A stretch of DNA of 64,000 bases, taken from contig JABCPU010000092.1 of assembly GCA_016800925.1 (NCBI GenBank), forward strand, positions 62,001-126,000, written 5' to 3'. A model generated the notes under the pieces. The model saw only the letters and a list, made by a program, of their open reading frames with translations, did not search any database and had not been told where the DNA came from. Made by a program: the position numbers and the translations under genes. Positions 31,974 through 44,852 of this stretch are shown here, one piece after another. The stretch's first letter is position 1, and every line of letters starts with the position of its first letter. Source of the DNA: Suillus spraguei (Eukaryota; Basidiomycota; Agaricomycetes; Boletales; Suillaceae).

Positions 31974-33594
31974 TGCTGTTTACGGACTCTACCCTTTCAG
32001 CAAGCTATCAGCGGTTATTTCGACTCCCTTGTATTGCCCTTGTACATAGACTCATATCCCTGTGGATGTCCTGATCAGCTTGCGGATGTTTTCAACTGTC
32101 AATCGTATATACTATAGCTGTGAAATTCCTTATAACTAGTGCCTTCGGTCGACTCTCGGACGATACTTCTACAGTAGCAAGACAGGAAATGCAATATTGA
32201 TACAAAAACTCTTCGCGTTCTCATTCATGTAACGAAAATTTGATGCAGTGAATGCTGTGGCTTTCGAATGCATTGAGAACTGACGACGCAGTGCAATCTC
32301 GCTCACACCCAGGTTTCATTGAATGGTACAAATGCAGTTTTGTTTGAGATCTAGGCAATGAGGAGGTACGCTGGGATTGTTCAACTGAGAATCTATGTTC
32401 GTCGATACGATCTACTTATATGTACATTTATACAATTTGACCACCGTATCACTGGGGTGACGGGTTCAGGCCACTGGCATTGGCAACAATACGTACAACC
32501 ATCCACTCCACACATTGATCCAGACGTTTTCCATGATGCAAAAGTACAAAGTACTACACCGCGACCTACATCACCGAATTCATCGACCCTGCTTCAACTT
32601 TTTTATCGGTTTATCGGGTTTTACGTTGCAATTATTTTTAAGCCTTACTATGTCGGCGTACATATCCCCTTACCGCGGCGACCCGAATTTCAGATCTGTC
32701 CTTGTTAAACGCGGGCGCTGTTCACTTTCGTACTACCAGGAACTGAGGATAGACCTCGAAATCCTCAGGCTAAATTCCGAGGAAATGTAGTTGTGACCTC
32801 TCCTCCCGGTCGTGTTCGGAGTCGGCTGCTGCCCATGCCCAAACACAGCTCTGCAGGAATTAAGTGTATTTCATCGGATGATGGTCGTTTAGCGGTGTCT
32901 CATACTTTTTTCACATTGCGTACAATCAAGAATCCACATACCCAAGCCCCTTCTGCCAGTCTTGACTTAAGTGTGGGAGAAGGCCTGAACAGGTGTCTGT
33001 GATATGATGATGGAGTCCTACTTCCTGTATGTTTTATGCACAAGAATTTGTTCAGCACTCAGATCCAACAGTAAATAACAAGTAAATGGTATGCAACATG
33101 TATCAAAACAGGCTTACATATGAGGCAGGATAATATGCGAAGCAAAGCCTTCTATCAGGGATTTTCAGGCTCAATTTCATCCTTGAAGGATGTACGTGAC
33201 AGCGGAGGGAGGTCATTCACCCCCACCCTGATAGATTTAGAGCTAGATATTCGGCGTGCTTATTATAAAACAGATAGAGCGTTAGATGCAGCCACCAAAG
33301 TTCTGAGAGTCATAGCTACTGATCGCAAATTCTCCTTGTTGCGGTTTAGCCACCTTTTGCGCTTACTACATCAGGTCTCCTCTGCATAGTATCAACCAGT
33401 CCATGTGCAATTTTGTGGCTGTCGCAGAGCACGAAAGCAGTTAGCTTGATAGGAATTGCCCATTGGTTGCATATGTGTGTGGGTTCGACATACTGAGAAG
33501 TAAGGACAACCCTCCTCGAATTACAGTTTTGTAGCTAATTCTTCTAGCTGAAAAGTAACCTCGACACTGAAATGCATGAAAACGGTGCACAAAC
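31974..33594. other. Intergenic, nothing recognised
   Basis: Contains open frames of 60-117 codons at 32,358-32,708, 32,515-32,790 and 33,120-33,389 without family signatures, conserved splice structure or neighbours that explain them. They are not called. Confidence 0.5.
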
Positions 33595-34947
33595 TCACAT
33601 CATTACAGTCCGATCGCAAACCCCGCTGACAACTTTATCAGCAGCGAAATCCACACAGTAGATCTCGTCTGTATGACAAGGAAGGTCCGATTGAGGTCCC
33701 AAATCTGATACAACAGCATGTCCATCAAATGAATATCTCGCTCACGTGCACGTCGAACGTTGACAGTTGCATCCTTGCTGGCGCTTACCAGCATTCGCGA
33801 GTCGACACTCTACACAGGTCTATAAACGGGGCCAAGATGTCCGCGCAGCGTAGCTACACATTTGCCCAACTGCCCAACACCTGCGATATGACCAAAAATG
33901 AGTCATCATACATGTGACAGTCATCTATGGCAACACACCTGAGCAAACCTATGGTCGCACTGCACTATTCCACCCAGTACTAGCTGTCCACAGACCATTG
34001 GGGGAAAGCGATCTAAGATACTTGACCATTTAAACGGCTTAGTCTTACTCCCAGCTCTGCGTTCGTGATACCACTGCAGCGCATCTTTTGAGAGCATGTA
34101 CTTGAGCTGATGTTTTGTATTAATTGGGAATCTACTGAAAAATAATTCGTACAGTTGAGAATTTACCTTCTTCGTCTGATGATGGACGCTTTCCGGTGTG
34201 ATCGAATGGTCTATTACGAAGCACGAAATCCATGTTGAGAGCAAGAACGGTGACCCAATGTGCATGTTCTTCCAGAATATGAAGTTGTTTTCCCTGGAAA
34301 AGCAGCATTAAGTAGTTGCACGATGTAGATATAAGGCAATGCCTACCTTCGTCCATCCCATACTCTAAATGTATGGTCACTACTGGTCGTATAGAGTACT
34401 CCACATTCAAGCCACCGCCTCCCCATTTGACAACGTTTATACTGGCAATATGACACCGTGCATATTCTAGGTTTCGTGTGACTGTTGGCTATACTCACAA
34501 AGGTCTGTCCTCAGACGAGGATGCCAACCACGGGGTAGATAGGTTTCTGATACGTCTGAAGTAAATATAACTTTGGAAGATATCATAGACAATAACGCAC
34601 AAGTGTAGGGGCTCCCATGCCAAAGATGTCACCCATTTTGAATGGCCCTTTATTGCATCGCCTAGCGGTTTTCTAGTCTTGGATCCCATGGCCTTACATG
34701 GCCGTTGTGGCCACTTAACGATTTGCATTCTAGTAGATCCCACTCCACGCACAGTACCCACCCACTGACTGACGAGTACTTCAAGGTCTTCGCGCGCAAC
34801 GTTCGCTGGGAGGTTTATAGCAGGCGCAATCCCTGTGCCGTCATGCTCGTTCGCTAATTGAGCCACGATACTTTCAGAGGCTCGGGCTTGGTTTTTGCAG
34901 CACCAGGATACAGTTTTGGCCTTTTCGGAGGAGGAATGTGTCGCCAT
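33595..34947 (-). pseudogene. Relic of Notchless/Rsa4 (NLE1) WD40 gene
   Basis: The functional protein is a WD40 ribosome-assembly factor that recruits the Rea1/midasin AAA-ATPase to pre-60S particles. Fragments in correct order read leftward: MATHSSSEKAK, then NLPANVAREDLEVLV (N-terminal NLE domain), GHSKWVTSLAWEP, NVVKWGGGG, GKQLHILEEHAHWVT, FDHTGK..PSSDEE, LVSASKDATV, and finally DEIYCVDFAADKVVSG with the C-terminal TVMM stop at 33,595. Frames change between fragments, for example at WGGGGL and after IWDLNR. Much of the N-terminal domain and several blades are missing. A functional copy must lie elsewhere because this factor is essential in yeast. Confidence 0.8.
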
Positions 34948-35454
34948 TATTATATCAAACTGTAGACCGACAATCTGGGCTAAATCAATCACGGGAATAT
35001 CACGGGTTTAATCCTATTACACGACTTACAATATTCATATTGCAATTCAATACTTCAGTGCGTGGATTTCTTGTGAGGCTATTGACAGAACCATCAAAAT
35101 TGTCACAACTCAACATGTGTCTCCTGACCCGCTATTCTGACGATTTATCGACAATGCTTGGCAGCACAGCCAACGCAGCAGTAGTGGCAACTGCCAGTAG
35201 TTATAATATCTGCACCACCGCGTGCGTACTCGAACAGGAGCTTGGCAATAATCATATTCAGAAAAAGGCGATGCGCAGCACGGAGTCAACAGTGCGCTGC
35301 TTCAGGATAGAGGACCACGAGGCCGAAAAACATGCTGTGACCAACTTTGGGAGTCAATTACATGTTTCGATACTAGATATGAGTCTTTGCGTAAACTGAT
35401 ATCAAGGGGAAAAGACCTGTCAGAGGCTAAAGACAATATGGGATGGTCAAACGG

Positions 35455-35652
35455 TTACACACTTGACTGATGAATCACGAAAACATCAGCTCTTCTCTTC
35501 AGCGCTCTCCTTGCCCATTCAGCCCTGTGGTCATCAACCAGGACGTCCAGCTCCTACAAGTGGTTAATATGGGTTGAACCTTGATGCACAAACTGACAAA
35601 CCTCAATCCGCATTACCAGATCTTCGATGTCCCCCTTACCTATGCAGCCCAT
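35455..35652 (-). CDS. Small two-exon ORF or gene fragment
   Basis: MGCIGKGDIEDLVMRIE is encoded at 35,602-35,652, followed by a 48-nt GT..AG intron and the helical ELDVLVDDHRAEW...FVIHQSSV (35,455-35,553); 49 residues in all. The clean splice and charged helix suggest real coding sequence. It may be the 3' end of a larger decayed gene, and no family is recognised. Confidence 0.3.
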
Positions 35653-36173
35653 GCTGTGTGGTCAATAGACCGGTGCAAGTTCTCAGACGAGGAATCTGAA
35701 AAGTTGAAAGGTCATTATGGTGCCGTTAGATGGACTCGATCAGAGAGCTTCAACATCTAGAATTATGATATTAGGTTCCATGTCTGAAGGTGCTATTCAT
35801 TCGTGAAGAAAGTAAGGAGCTAGGCAAATCCAAGTGGAATTCAAGGTCTTGTCAGAGTCTGCCTGCTACTGGAGCATAGGCGTTTTGTACTCAGCCACAT
35901 TATGCTTTCAAATCATTCCCCACATGGTGTTATTCGGCCACGCCGAAGCTTAGTTTGACCACCCGCCAGTATTAGTGATACTCCCCATTCTTTCTACAAG
36001 TCAGCATCGAGTCAGCATCATTTTTCGGGTGCTTGACATCCACATAGCACCGAAGGGCGTTTGGAGTCTTCAAAATATTTCATAAATCAGCGTTTCTGCA
36101 TTGCTGTCCCTGACGCTCGTGGAGCCGCTCAGAGTTGGAACTGAGTCCGGGTCTGTCAACACGAATCATACGC

Positions 36174-39100
36174 ATGCAGGAAGCAGAGGAGCAAGGTATG
36201 CTGCATTTACTGTGTAATTGGATCACTTTTGAGCTAAAGCTAACTTTTCACCTCTTAGACACATGTCGAATCTGCAGTGCGCCTAGCGACTCAGATCAGC
36301 CGCTCTTTTATCCTTGTAAATGTTCTGGCACCATACGGTATATCCATCAAGACTGGTCAGTAGACTTCAAAAGAATGATAGTATTATTGTACAACTCACT
36401 CCTCTATCTAGTTTGACTACATGGTTATCACACAGCAAGAAGAAGACCTGCGATGTTTGCAAACATCCGTACTCCTTTACAAAAGGTTAATGCAACTTCA
36501 TTCGATGTGGTGAAATGACTTACACTGCTCCCCTTAGTCTATGCAGCTGATATGCCATCCACGCTTCCTCCACTTCTCCTGTTCCGCCGCTTAGCTCAGC
36601 AGGCTTTGTTTGCCGTCCTTTTCGGTCTGCGAGCTATTATGGTCGGAACCGTCTGGCTTGCAGTGCTACCGTGGATCACCATTTGGACATGGAGAGTTTA
36701 TTTCACGATGGGCGAGTCAACGTGAGTGACACAACTTTTGTGCGACCCCAGCTCACAGCGTATAGTGCATGGTGGATAAGTGGTCGTGGTCGACCATATG
36801 CTGATTTCTTTGGGATGAATGGTCCCACCGCTTCTTTGAATGGCTCCTTCACTGGTCTTGGACTTCCTGCGAACGCCACACTATATCAACGGATTTCTAA
36901 TCGCCCGTTCTGGTCGATGCTATCTACTGATATTTTTGCCGGACAAATAATCGCCTCTCTTATCGTTTTAATATTTGTTGCAATATTTCTTCTCAGGGAA
37001 TGGATTTCGCAGAATGCTCGACCAGGGGTATTCGAGGATGAGGATGGCGGCGCAATACATCCTGCCCCTCAGCCTGGTGACCTCCCCGCAGCTGCAATAG
37101 AAGAGCCTCCCAACGTGCATATTCCAGATGAGAATGGTTTTGCTCATAATGCCCTTCGAGAGGCAGCCCTCGATGCACGACGTCAAGGAAGAGTCATGCG
37201 CGCTCGTCAAGGTGCTGGTGTTGCCCAAAGGCAAGGTGCACGCCAGCGTGATCCATTGGAGATGGACCGACATCAGGCTCTTCGAAATCGTCCTCTTGAC
37301 AGACTTCCCTTTCCTATTGAGTCAGCCCCTCAACTTCCCCAAGTTCCCAGAGAGCAGCCACCACCATATGAAACAAACCATCACCATCGGAAAGGAAAGG
37401 GGAGGGCGGAAGAAGCTGATGAGACCAGAGAAGAGTCCTCAGAACTTGATTCACAACGACGTATCCGCAGGAGAATTCACACCGAGGAAGACGAAAGTAT
37501 GTCTCATGAGACAGCCGATAGTCAAGATGTTCAGCCCTCTACTTCGCTCAATGGAGGGGAGGTGTTGACATTTCCCTTTACCTTCAGGGCTTCTAGCTCC
37601 ATCAGCCCGAATTTTCCAGAACCCTCTAGGAGTAGTGATCCCGTCGTCGGCCCATCAACCGTCAATGAGAGGTATCCCTGGGATGCAGACTTCCACATCG
37701 ACTCGCAACCAACCTCTTCATCTGTCTCTCCCTTAACGACGCCTGCACTTCATGTCAATATCGACACTCCGCTACGACGACCTCCCATGGCAAGCTCCAC
37801 TGTTTTCGCGGAGGGTGCGACACCTAACAAGCTTCAGCCAAGTCCAGCGCTGCCACTATCTTCACCGAGTCTCGCAATTTATCTTGCGCCAGAAGAGTTG
37901 GAAGCTGGATCGTTACCATCTGGACCGTCGGGGTACTTCGACGACGTCAAGCGCTCGCAAGAAGAGCTCGAACAAGAACTGGGAAACTTCTTCCGTGATC
38001 CGGAGCCACCTAGCCCTAACTTACTTCCATCTGACGCGCAGGATCAAGCCTCTATTGGCACCATACCAGAGACGCTCCTTGAAGAGAACGATGAGGAAGA
38101 TGACGATGAGGGAGAGGACGATGATATTCCTGTGCAAGCACCTGCAGCCGAGGCTGATCGGGTGCTGGATGATGAGGACGACGAGGACGAGGACGGCGAT
38201 GGCGATGATTTGATCAACCCTCGCGATGAAAACGTCGCTGCCGCTCCTCAAATTCAGGTTGTATTCAACCAGCCTGGTGATATGGATGATCTGGAACCGG
38301 GGGTCGAGGATGATTTGGACGGAGCTATGGAAGGTATGACTAGCCTCCTTATCGCACGAAGTTTGCTGATATTCTGCAGCGATTGGATTGAGGGGACCTA
38401 TCCTTGGGGTCTTTCAAAACGTTTGTCTTGAATTTGATCGATGTCTCGCTACCTAACGAACATAAAATAGGCGGTCCTCATGATCTTCGTCCTTGACACC
38501 GCGATTGGCTTCGGTGTATGGCTTCCATTTACCTTTGGAAAGACAACCGCTCTATTATCGGTAGGAAGTACCGGAGGTTAGTGGTCAACAGGAACTTACT
38601 CCATCTCATGCAGCTCGATCCCCACGGGCACTGTATATTCTGGATCTCCCAATTCGAGCCATGAGAGTTATTACAGATCCCATTGTGGATTTTGTAACAG
38701 TTATTCTTGGCCTTTTCGTCTTCCCTGGCCTGTATTGGTCCATTCGCCTGGTTTTGAATATTTTGTTCCTCCTCACCAGACGGAAAGTCAGCTCTGACGA
38801 CGTTATCGATTGGACGGTAATTGAATCGTGTTCGCTGAAAGAATTCTCTCATTTATATTTGCAGATATCGAAAATCACAATTATGTGGGAGAATGTTGTC
38901 GCATCCTTGCAGACATCCCCACCTTCCCCTAGCATTTCGTCGTTACAGCGTCTCGAAAGCTTCTTGGAAAGTGACTCAGTAATTGCACGGTACTTGGAAC
39001 CATATTTTGCAACTTTGGGCCGCGAGGTTCGAACTGCCTCTGAGCAACTGCTGACTTCGTGGGTCAATTTGACCATGGGGCAAGGGACCCGCGAAAAGGT

Positions 39101-41259
39101 ATTTGCCATTATACTGGGCTACGGCGTAGTTGGTGTTCTTCTTGCTATCTACCTGAACGTGTTCACTGTTGGCAATGCAAGAAGTGCGGGACGAGCTATC
39201 CGGAGTGCCGTACGGCAGCAACTCCTAGTAGTGAAAGTAATGTCTCCCTCACTGCGATTTTGATCTATGCTTATCTTTTACAGGTGGCCATGTTCATTGT
39301 TATCGAGCTCGTGATATTTCCCTTGGGATGTGGCGTCATGCTCGACATCTGTACAGTTTGGGTCTTTCCTGAAGCTTCCCTGGAGTCACGTGCTGCCTTC
39401 TTTACTCAAGCCCCGTTGACAGCGATGTTCTACCACTGGGTTGCTGGAACTATGTTCATGTGAGTCAAAAATGGCCTCAGTGAATTGGTAGACTAACTTT
39501 TTGTTTAGGTATCAGTTTGCCATTCTCTTGGCTGGATGTCGAAATATCATGCGCCCCGGAGCTATGTGGTTTATTAAGGATCCTCAAGATCAAAACTTCC
39601 ATCCAATCCGTGACATCTTGGATAGGCCCACATTCACTCAGTTCCGCAAGCTCCTTATCAGTGCTTTTATGTATGCCATGGTGGTCGCGTGCGGAGTGGC
39701 AACTCTTGCTGTGCTACTTTTCGTTGGTAACAGGTCGATTTTCCCTCTTCGGTGGAAAACCCGGTGAGACATCTGCCTAAACAAGTGATCTCGAACTTTT
39801 TCCTCACATTGTTATCCAGGGAACCGATATCCACCGTCCCCGTAGACCTCATTTTCCTACAGTTTGCTTTGCCATATACAATGCGCTACCTCAGGCCCAG
39901 GAGATTTTTTCATCGGTGGGCTGTCCGTATCTGGAAGCTAGTAGCAACAAGGTTGCGCCTGACGTCTTACATGTTTGGCGAGCGCCACTCGGACGAAGAA
40001 TTCACGGCACGGTTTGACAGTTGGATTCCTTTCCTCCGCAGGTCACTGAGCGACATCGAGGCTGCTAGCAAAAAGTCCGATGGGACCTTCCGTCGTGTGC
40101 CCGCAAGCGACAACATCGCACTTCCGAAGGATATGCGTGCCACTGCAGAAGTGCTGGAGGACGGCACTCCCGCTAATTCTATTGCAGCAGAGCTCGTAGC
40201 AGCACAAGATGCAGAAGCTTCAAAGGCCAAGCGTGATATCAAGAACGATTATCTCATCGTATATTTCCCGCCCAACTTCCGAATGAGAATCTTTGGCTTC
40301 ATTGCCTGTATCTGGGTCATCGTTGCGGTGTTGGCTGCTATCTTTATTGCAGTACCTATGCAACTGGGTCGTCACTTCTTCTGTCTGTTCACATCGAAAG
40401 AGCTACATGATGGCTACTCCTTCCTCGCAGGACTTTACCTTCTTTGGGCTTGTTATCTCGTGGCCAAAACTGTGGAACGCATGGACAAACGCAGACAGCG
40501 GAGAGGTGGTGATGGGCCAAGAGCTGAGTTTGCAGTCTTCTTCGTGAAACGGAGCCTCCTTTGGTTATCCAAAATTGCCTACATGGGGATCTTTCTGGGC
40601 ATCATCATCCCCATTCTCTTCGCACTCGTCATCGATATGTTCATCGTCATGCCTGTTCGTCTGACTCTTAACCCGACGCTGGTTATCCACATTCGCATTG
40701 TTGACATGTGGGCCCTCGGTCTTGTGTATGGCAAGATCTTCATGCGCATCAACCGGCGGCCTCAATTTGATGTTGGACGCGGAGTGGTTACGGTTGGTCA
40801 AAGTTGGTTACTGGCGGTGTGAGCCTACTAACTGATCGCTATAGATCATCAACAACGGCTGGACCCATCCAGACCCCAAACAGGCCACAAAGGAAGTGAT
40901 TATCCCGCTCGTCGTTGGGTTGCTTGGTATGCTAGTCCTCCCTGCTGCCACAGTGTGGGGCCTGCAGGAATTCCTTGATTTGCCATCAAGTCCTAAATTT
41001 ATGTGTAAGTTGCTGTACTGCAATAACGCCAGAGGTGTCTCATTCGCTTTCTACAGTTATGCATGCATATCCAGGCATGTTCGCCATGGTGGGCTTCTAC
41101 CGGGCATCAATCGCAACATTGAGGTTGTTATCCTCCTGGTCACAGGCAATTAGGGATAAAGAGTTCTTGGTGGAGATGCGGTTACAAAATCTCGAGCCTA
41201 TTGCGACAAACGAAACAAATGCTCAAAAAGGAGGGGCGGAGGCTGAAGGGACTGCTTAG
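36174..41259 (+). CDS. SSM4: Doa10/SSM4 (MARCH6-type) ERAD E3 ubiquitin ligase
   Basis: Multi-spanning ER and inner-nuclear-membrane ligase that ubiquitinates misfolded and degron-bearing proteins with Ubc6 and Ubc7. The RING-CH domain at the very N-terminus is CRICSAPSDSDQPLFYPCKC, SGTIRYIHQDC, TWLSHSKKKTCDVCKHPYSF, the usual C4HC3 order. Fourteen exons begin 36174, 36259, 36412, 36538, 36766, 38380, 38471, 38614, 38865, 39284, 39509, 39820, 40845 and 41057; about 1,472 residues. Some 14 hydrophobic segments are visible, for example IIASLIVLIFVAIFLL and IFGFIACIWVIVAVLAAIF. Between the second and third lies a 400-residue polar, Ser/Pro- and D/E-rich loop. At exon 7/8 the frame needs either one more C in the CCCC run (38,618-38,621) or a donor 7 nt downstream. 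The start at 36,174 gives MQEAEEQDTC; an ATG at 36,135 is also in frame. Confidence 0.93.
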
Positions 41260-43077
41260 GACCCACTTAGTCTAAAGCGTGACATCATGGTCTGATGTAT
41301 AATAAATAATGTATATTTTTTTCCTCATTGATCAGTCACAGCAGACGAGTACGTGAACGCCTGTAGACGGCGGCCAGAAGAATGGTGACAGGAGTCTGAA
41401 TCTGGATTAACAGACAAAGTTAGGTTAGACTTTAAGGCTAAGTACGGGACCTTCCAGACCGGTCGTACAAAGAGCGTGTGATTAGTGAGTAATCTACCAC
41501 GATGACGTGGGATTAAAAGACTATCCAGTAACGAGAAGGGACACGTAGTTGTGCATATGCGCGGAGCGGCGTCGATATTCTTGACGTGTGCCTACACGGC
41601 AATGTTGGTTAAGGAAGTACTGCAAACCCCGTGTGGATCCCGGAGCAACTGTGTCACAGCAAACGCCTGAAACACAACCTCCGAAAATATAACTTTTTTT
41701 TATTCATCAACGGCCATGACGACCAGAGGGAGTAAGCTAAAGCAAGTAATATTATGATGAGTCTGCCGCCAAAGCCCACCGAGAAAGTAGCCTTAATATA
41801 ACGCTAGCTTCATGCTGAAATTGTTTTCGACGAGTTACAACGCCCCATTATTATTTTTTCCGGATTATAGCACGGCCTTGGATTCAAGTCTGTCCTGATA
41901 TATCGTGCTTCGTGTGGGCGTTGAATTTCAACCTTTTCAAACGCTCCTTTCAGCTGCTCAGCGGGATACGTTACCTCAGATCGCATCGATGTGAAAACAT
42001 TTCGGAAACTTGCAGGTGTTCTTGGAAACGTCATGGAAGTGCATTTGACATGCGAAGGGCGGTACTAGTAGGACTTTAGTAACGTAGTACTTATCTTAAA
42101 TGCATCAGTAACTTCGTTGGGAGGTTGAAGTGGAAGCTGGCTTCATAATTGGTGGAGCGAGCGGTATTCGCTGCTCTTGAAGAAATAATTCACTCCGTGA
42201 ACTTCGGAAGTGTTCGCTAATATCTCACCCCGCGACTAAGCACGTCCGCGACGATCATCTTGGAGGACCCTAGCCTATTGAGACCTATCAACACAAATAT
42301 ATAAATAGTTGAGTCCACCCATATATGAGCGCGGGCTTGGCATAAACGGCGAACAATGTGGCATCGAACGGTCTCAAGCATAGGAGAGGCGTCTATCGAT
42401 CGGCACCTATATAGAGGTTCATAAAAGCTTAATATGATGGAGTCAACTTTGTGGAACTGAGTGTGTGGAACGATGACAACGAATTAATTTATGATGACTC
42501 ACTATTGTCGTGATTATCATGGTGGTATTGTAGAATCCTATAAATCAAGCCTGCTCGTGTAATCTGAGGGCTTGGCACGTAGAACAGGGTTAACGTTCAT
42601 GGAGGAAAGAAGGACTTGCTCACATTTAGTCAGCCCTTGACGGAGCTTGTACACACTAGTGTGCGATGCTGTCTCACAGCAGTACTATGAGCGGAAGTGG
42701 AAGGTGGTATTGACTTCTAACTCCGCGAATTGTTGCCGCACAGCCACATATTTCGGCAGAAAGCGGAAAATTCTCGTGATACCGAATCGTGAACGCGTGG
42801 ACATTTGAACTCGGACTCACATACAGCATCAAGGGCTGGAGAGAATGACTGTCAGTTATTCTAATGTTGAACTATTCCGAAAACTGAGCTGAACGTAGGA
42901 CTTGACATTTTGTTACATTCACATGACTGAGCATGATCTGAAGGTGCTCGACACTATTGACAGTCCAGAATATATCTCTGGCGAGTTATCAGATGATGGT
43001 AGGATGATCTACTTCTAAAAACCTGAATGCTTGATGGAAAATCTGCAAATCGAATAGAACTTGACATACCAGCACAC
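41260..43077. other. Intergenic, nothing recognised
   Basis: 1.8 kb without a supportable gene. The 74-codon minus-strand frame at 41,810-42,034 has no signature. This stretch presumably holds the SSM4 terminator and the promoter of the next gene. Confidence 0.5.
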
Positions 43078-43130
43078 ATGATTCCACCAAATCCGGACGA
43101 TTCTGACAGTTCGCGGTAACACTTACTGAT

Positions 43131-43568
43131 ATGCTCCCTCTGACTGATCCCCATTTGACAGTACTGCCTTCTCAGGTGCATCCTTCGTATCCCTACGGAA
43201 ATCCAACAAATATCAAGCATCCAGCCGCAAGACCGAGACCACCATATGACCCAACTTCCCGGGCGTTATTCGAGGATATGGGCTATGGCGGGGGTGGCAT
43301 TAACGGCTCTTTACGCTGGAGAGACCTTGCTTTGGACCGATTGTTACCCGTAAACGAGGAGAAAGAAGAGATGAAGAGAGCAGCTGAAGCAAGAAAGATG
43401 GCCAATGGTGCTACGAGCCAACCACAGCAACAGCAGCAACCGCCTCCTCAGACAGGAACTGGTGACCAAACTATCGACGAAGAGGACGAGGAAGAAGAAG
43501 ACAGTGCAGAGCATGATGAGAATGATGTGGATGAAGACAATGTAGAAGATGAGGATGATGATATGTAA
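43131..43568 (+). CDS. Small protein with poly-Q and acidic tail
   Basis: 145 residues in the simplest reading. A Pro-rich start (HPSYPYGNP) leads to a conserved-looking core (RALFEDMGYGGGGINGSLRW, RDLALDRLLP). A charged helix, a QPQQQQQPPPQ run and a long D/E tail ending DDDM follow. An alternative first exon at 43,078 (MIPPNPDDSD) could join at 43,178 through a weak GTTCGC donor and replace the first ten residues. The stop lies 15 bp from the stop of RRP4 on the other strand, so the two transcripts must overlap at their 3' ends. No function assigned. Confidence 0.6.
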   Translation: MLPLTDPHLTVLPSQVHPSYPYGNPTNIKHPAARPRPPYDPTSRALFEDMGYGGGGINGSLRWRDLALDRLLPVNEEKEEMKRAAEARKMANGATSQPQQQQQPPPQTGTGDQTIDEEDEEEEDSAEHDENDVDEDNVEDEDDDM

Positions 43569-43583
43569 CTACGGAGACACTGT

Positions 43584-44852
43584 TCAACCTCTAAGACTCA
43601 TCGCAGCGACGAGCGCATCGCCTGCATCACCCAATAACAAATGTTTGGCATCTTCTTCTTGCTCGATGACCCACTCGTATGCCTCCAGTAAAAGTGTATC
43701 TGTGAAAGGAACGAAATGGTCCGCGAATACACGAATGATGTTACTGACGCGCGAGATTGCAGCACGAGTAGCATTGTCGATGTTCTATAAATCGAGTGAG
43801 CATCTACTACGCTCCATGCTAATAACATTTCACTTGCATCGTTTTGGTTCGAATACACCGCTTCCGCATCAAAACCCTCTTCTCCTTGGTCATTGTCCTT
43901 CACTTGTTTGCTAACCCATATGTAGCCATTTAACCCCAAGATAAGGTTGACACCGCACGGCAAAGATATAAAGTGAGACTTTAATCGCCGCACCAGTATC
44001 GGGGGTACTGTCACTAGTTGGCCGTTCCGCAGCTACATTGTTACAAAGGGCATTCAGAATAAAACCCTTGCTCAGGGGCGTAGAATTGGCAATATGATAC
44101 TCACCTTGCCGTACTTCAAAGACCGCGTGTGTAACGACATGGCACCATCCGAAAAAAAAGCTTGTACTTCCGCTACAAGAAGATCCCCTTCCTCGAAGAA
44201 ATTTCGCATTTGGAGTTCATCGCTCTCTAATTTCCGACGCTGGCATGGATTGAATTACGAAGATCATAGCGTTGCGAGGGAAAAACTCACTTGGACCCCC
44301 CCGGGTAGATTCACTGATGAGAGCATCAAGACGGCATCCTGGCGTGAATTGGCATCTACTTTCCATCTTCGAGGTTGAACCTATGTGTGAAACCTTTAAT
44401 GTAATTCTTAAGATCTAGCAAGCGGTACGTACCTCTGTTATGCGCCCAACGACAAGATCTCCCACCTCTGGATTGTATCTTGATCGAAATTAAATCAAGA
44501 AGTGGTAGCACGTTTGAAAACCACTCACCTAGTACGAATCGCACGAACGGTCACGAGTTTGTTCACCCGCTCCACAGTCCCCACAACGGAGGCAATGACA
44601 TCTTCCTTGTCGACATATGTTCCATGGCCACTTCAGGCCCGTTCAGAGACTAAAAGATCACTTTCTACAGGCTGCTTACCGCATGAAGACTTGGGACGAT
44701 GTGATGGTCTCCCCTGGGCAAGTCAGCCTCGGCTCAGAACCTGAAAAATCGTCATCATCGACATCCATAAGATCCTCAACATCTGGATGGTGTCGCGATC
44801 GATGATAAGTAGAATCTGTGTGCTGTGATGAAAACGATATAAAGGATAACAT
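43584..44852 (-). CDS. RRP4: Exosome complex cap subunit RRP4
   Basis: RNA-binding S1/KH cap protein of the 3'-5' RNA exosome (nucleus and cytoplasm). Seven exons on the minus strand: 44680-44852, 44529-44630, 44433-44478, 44291-44380, 44105-44239, 43838-44032 and 43584-43784; 313 residues. Family words are [19 protein letters not shown], the S1 region [16 protein letters not shown], then [32 protein letters not shown] and the KH motif [11 protein letters not shown]. The last intron (43,785-43,837) begins GCAAGT, so it is a GC-AG intron; reading across it continues EAVYSNQND to [13 protein letters not shown] in frame. The start at 44,852 (MLSFISFSS) is chosen because homologues have short N-termini; an ATG at 44,885 is in frame. 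Confidence 0.93.

Noticed and set aside
34938..35399. 153-codon plus-strand frame
   Set aside because: It runs opposite to the start of the NLE1 relic and beyond, and shows no recognisable domain or splice structure.
36968..38251. Long frames on both strands inside SSM4 exon 5
   Set aside because: They are shadows of the polar loop of SSM4, which is supported by RING-CH and membrane segments on both sides.
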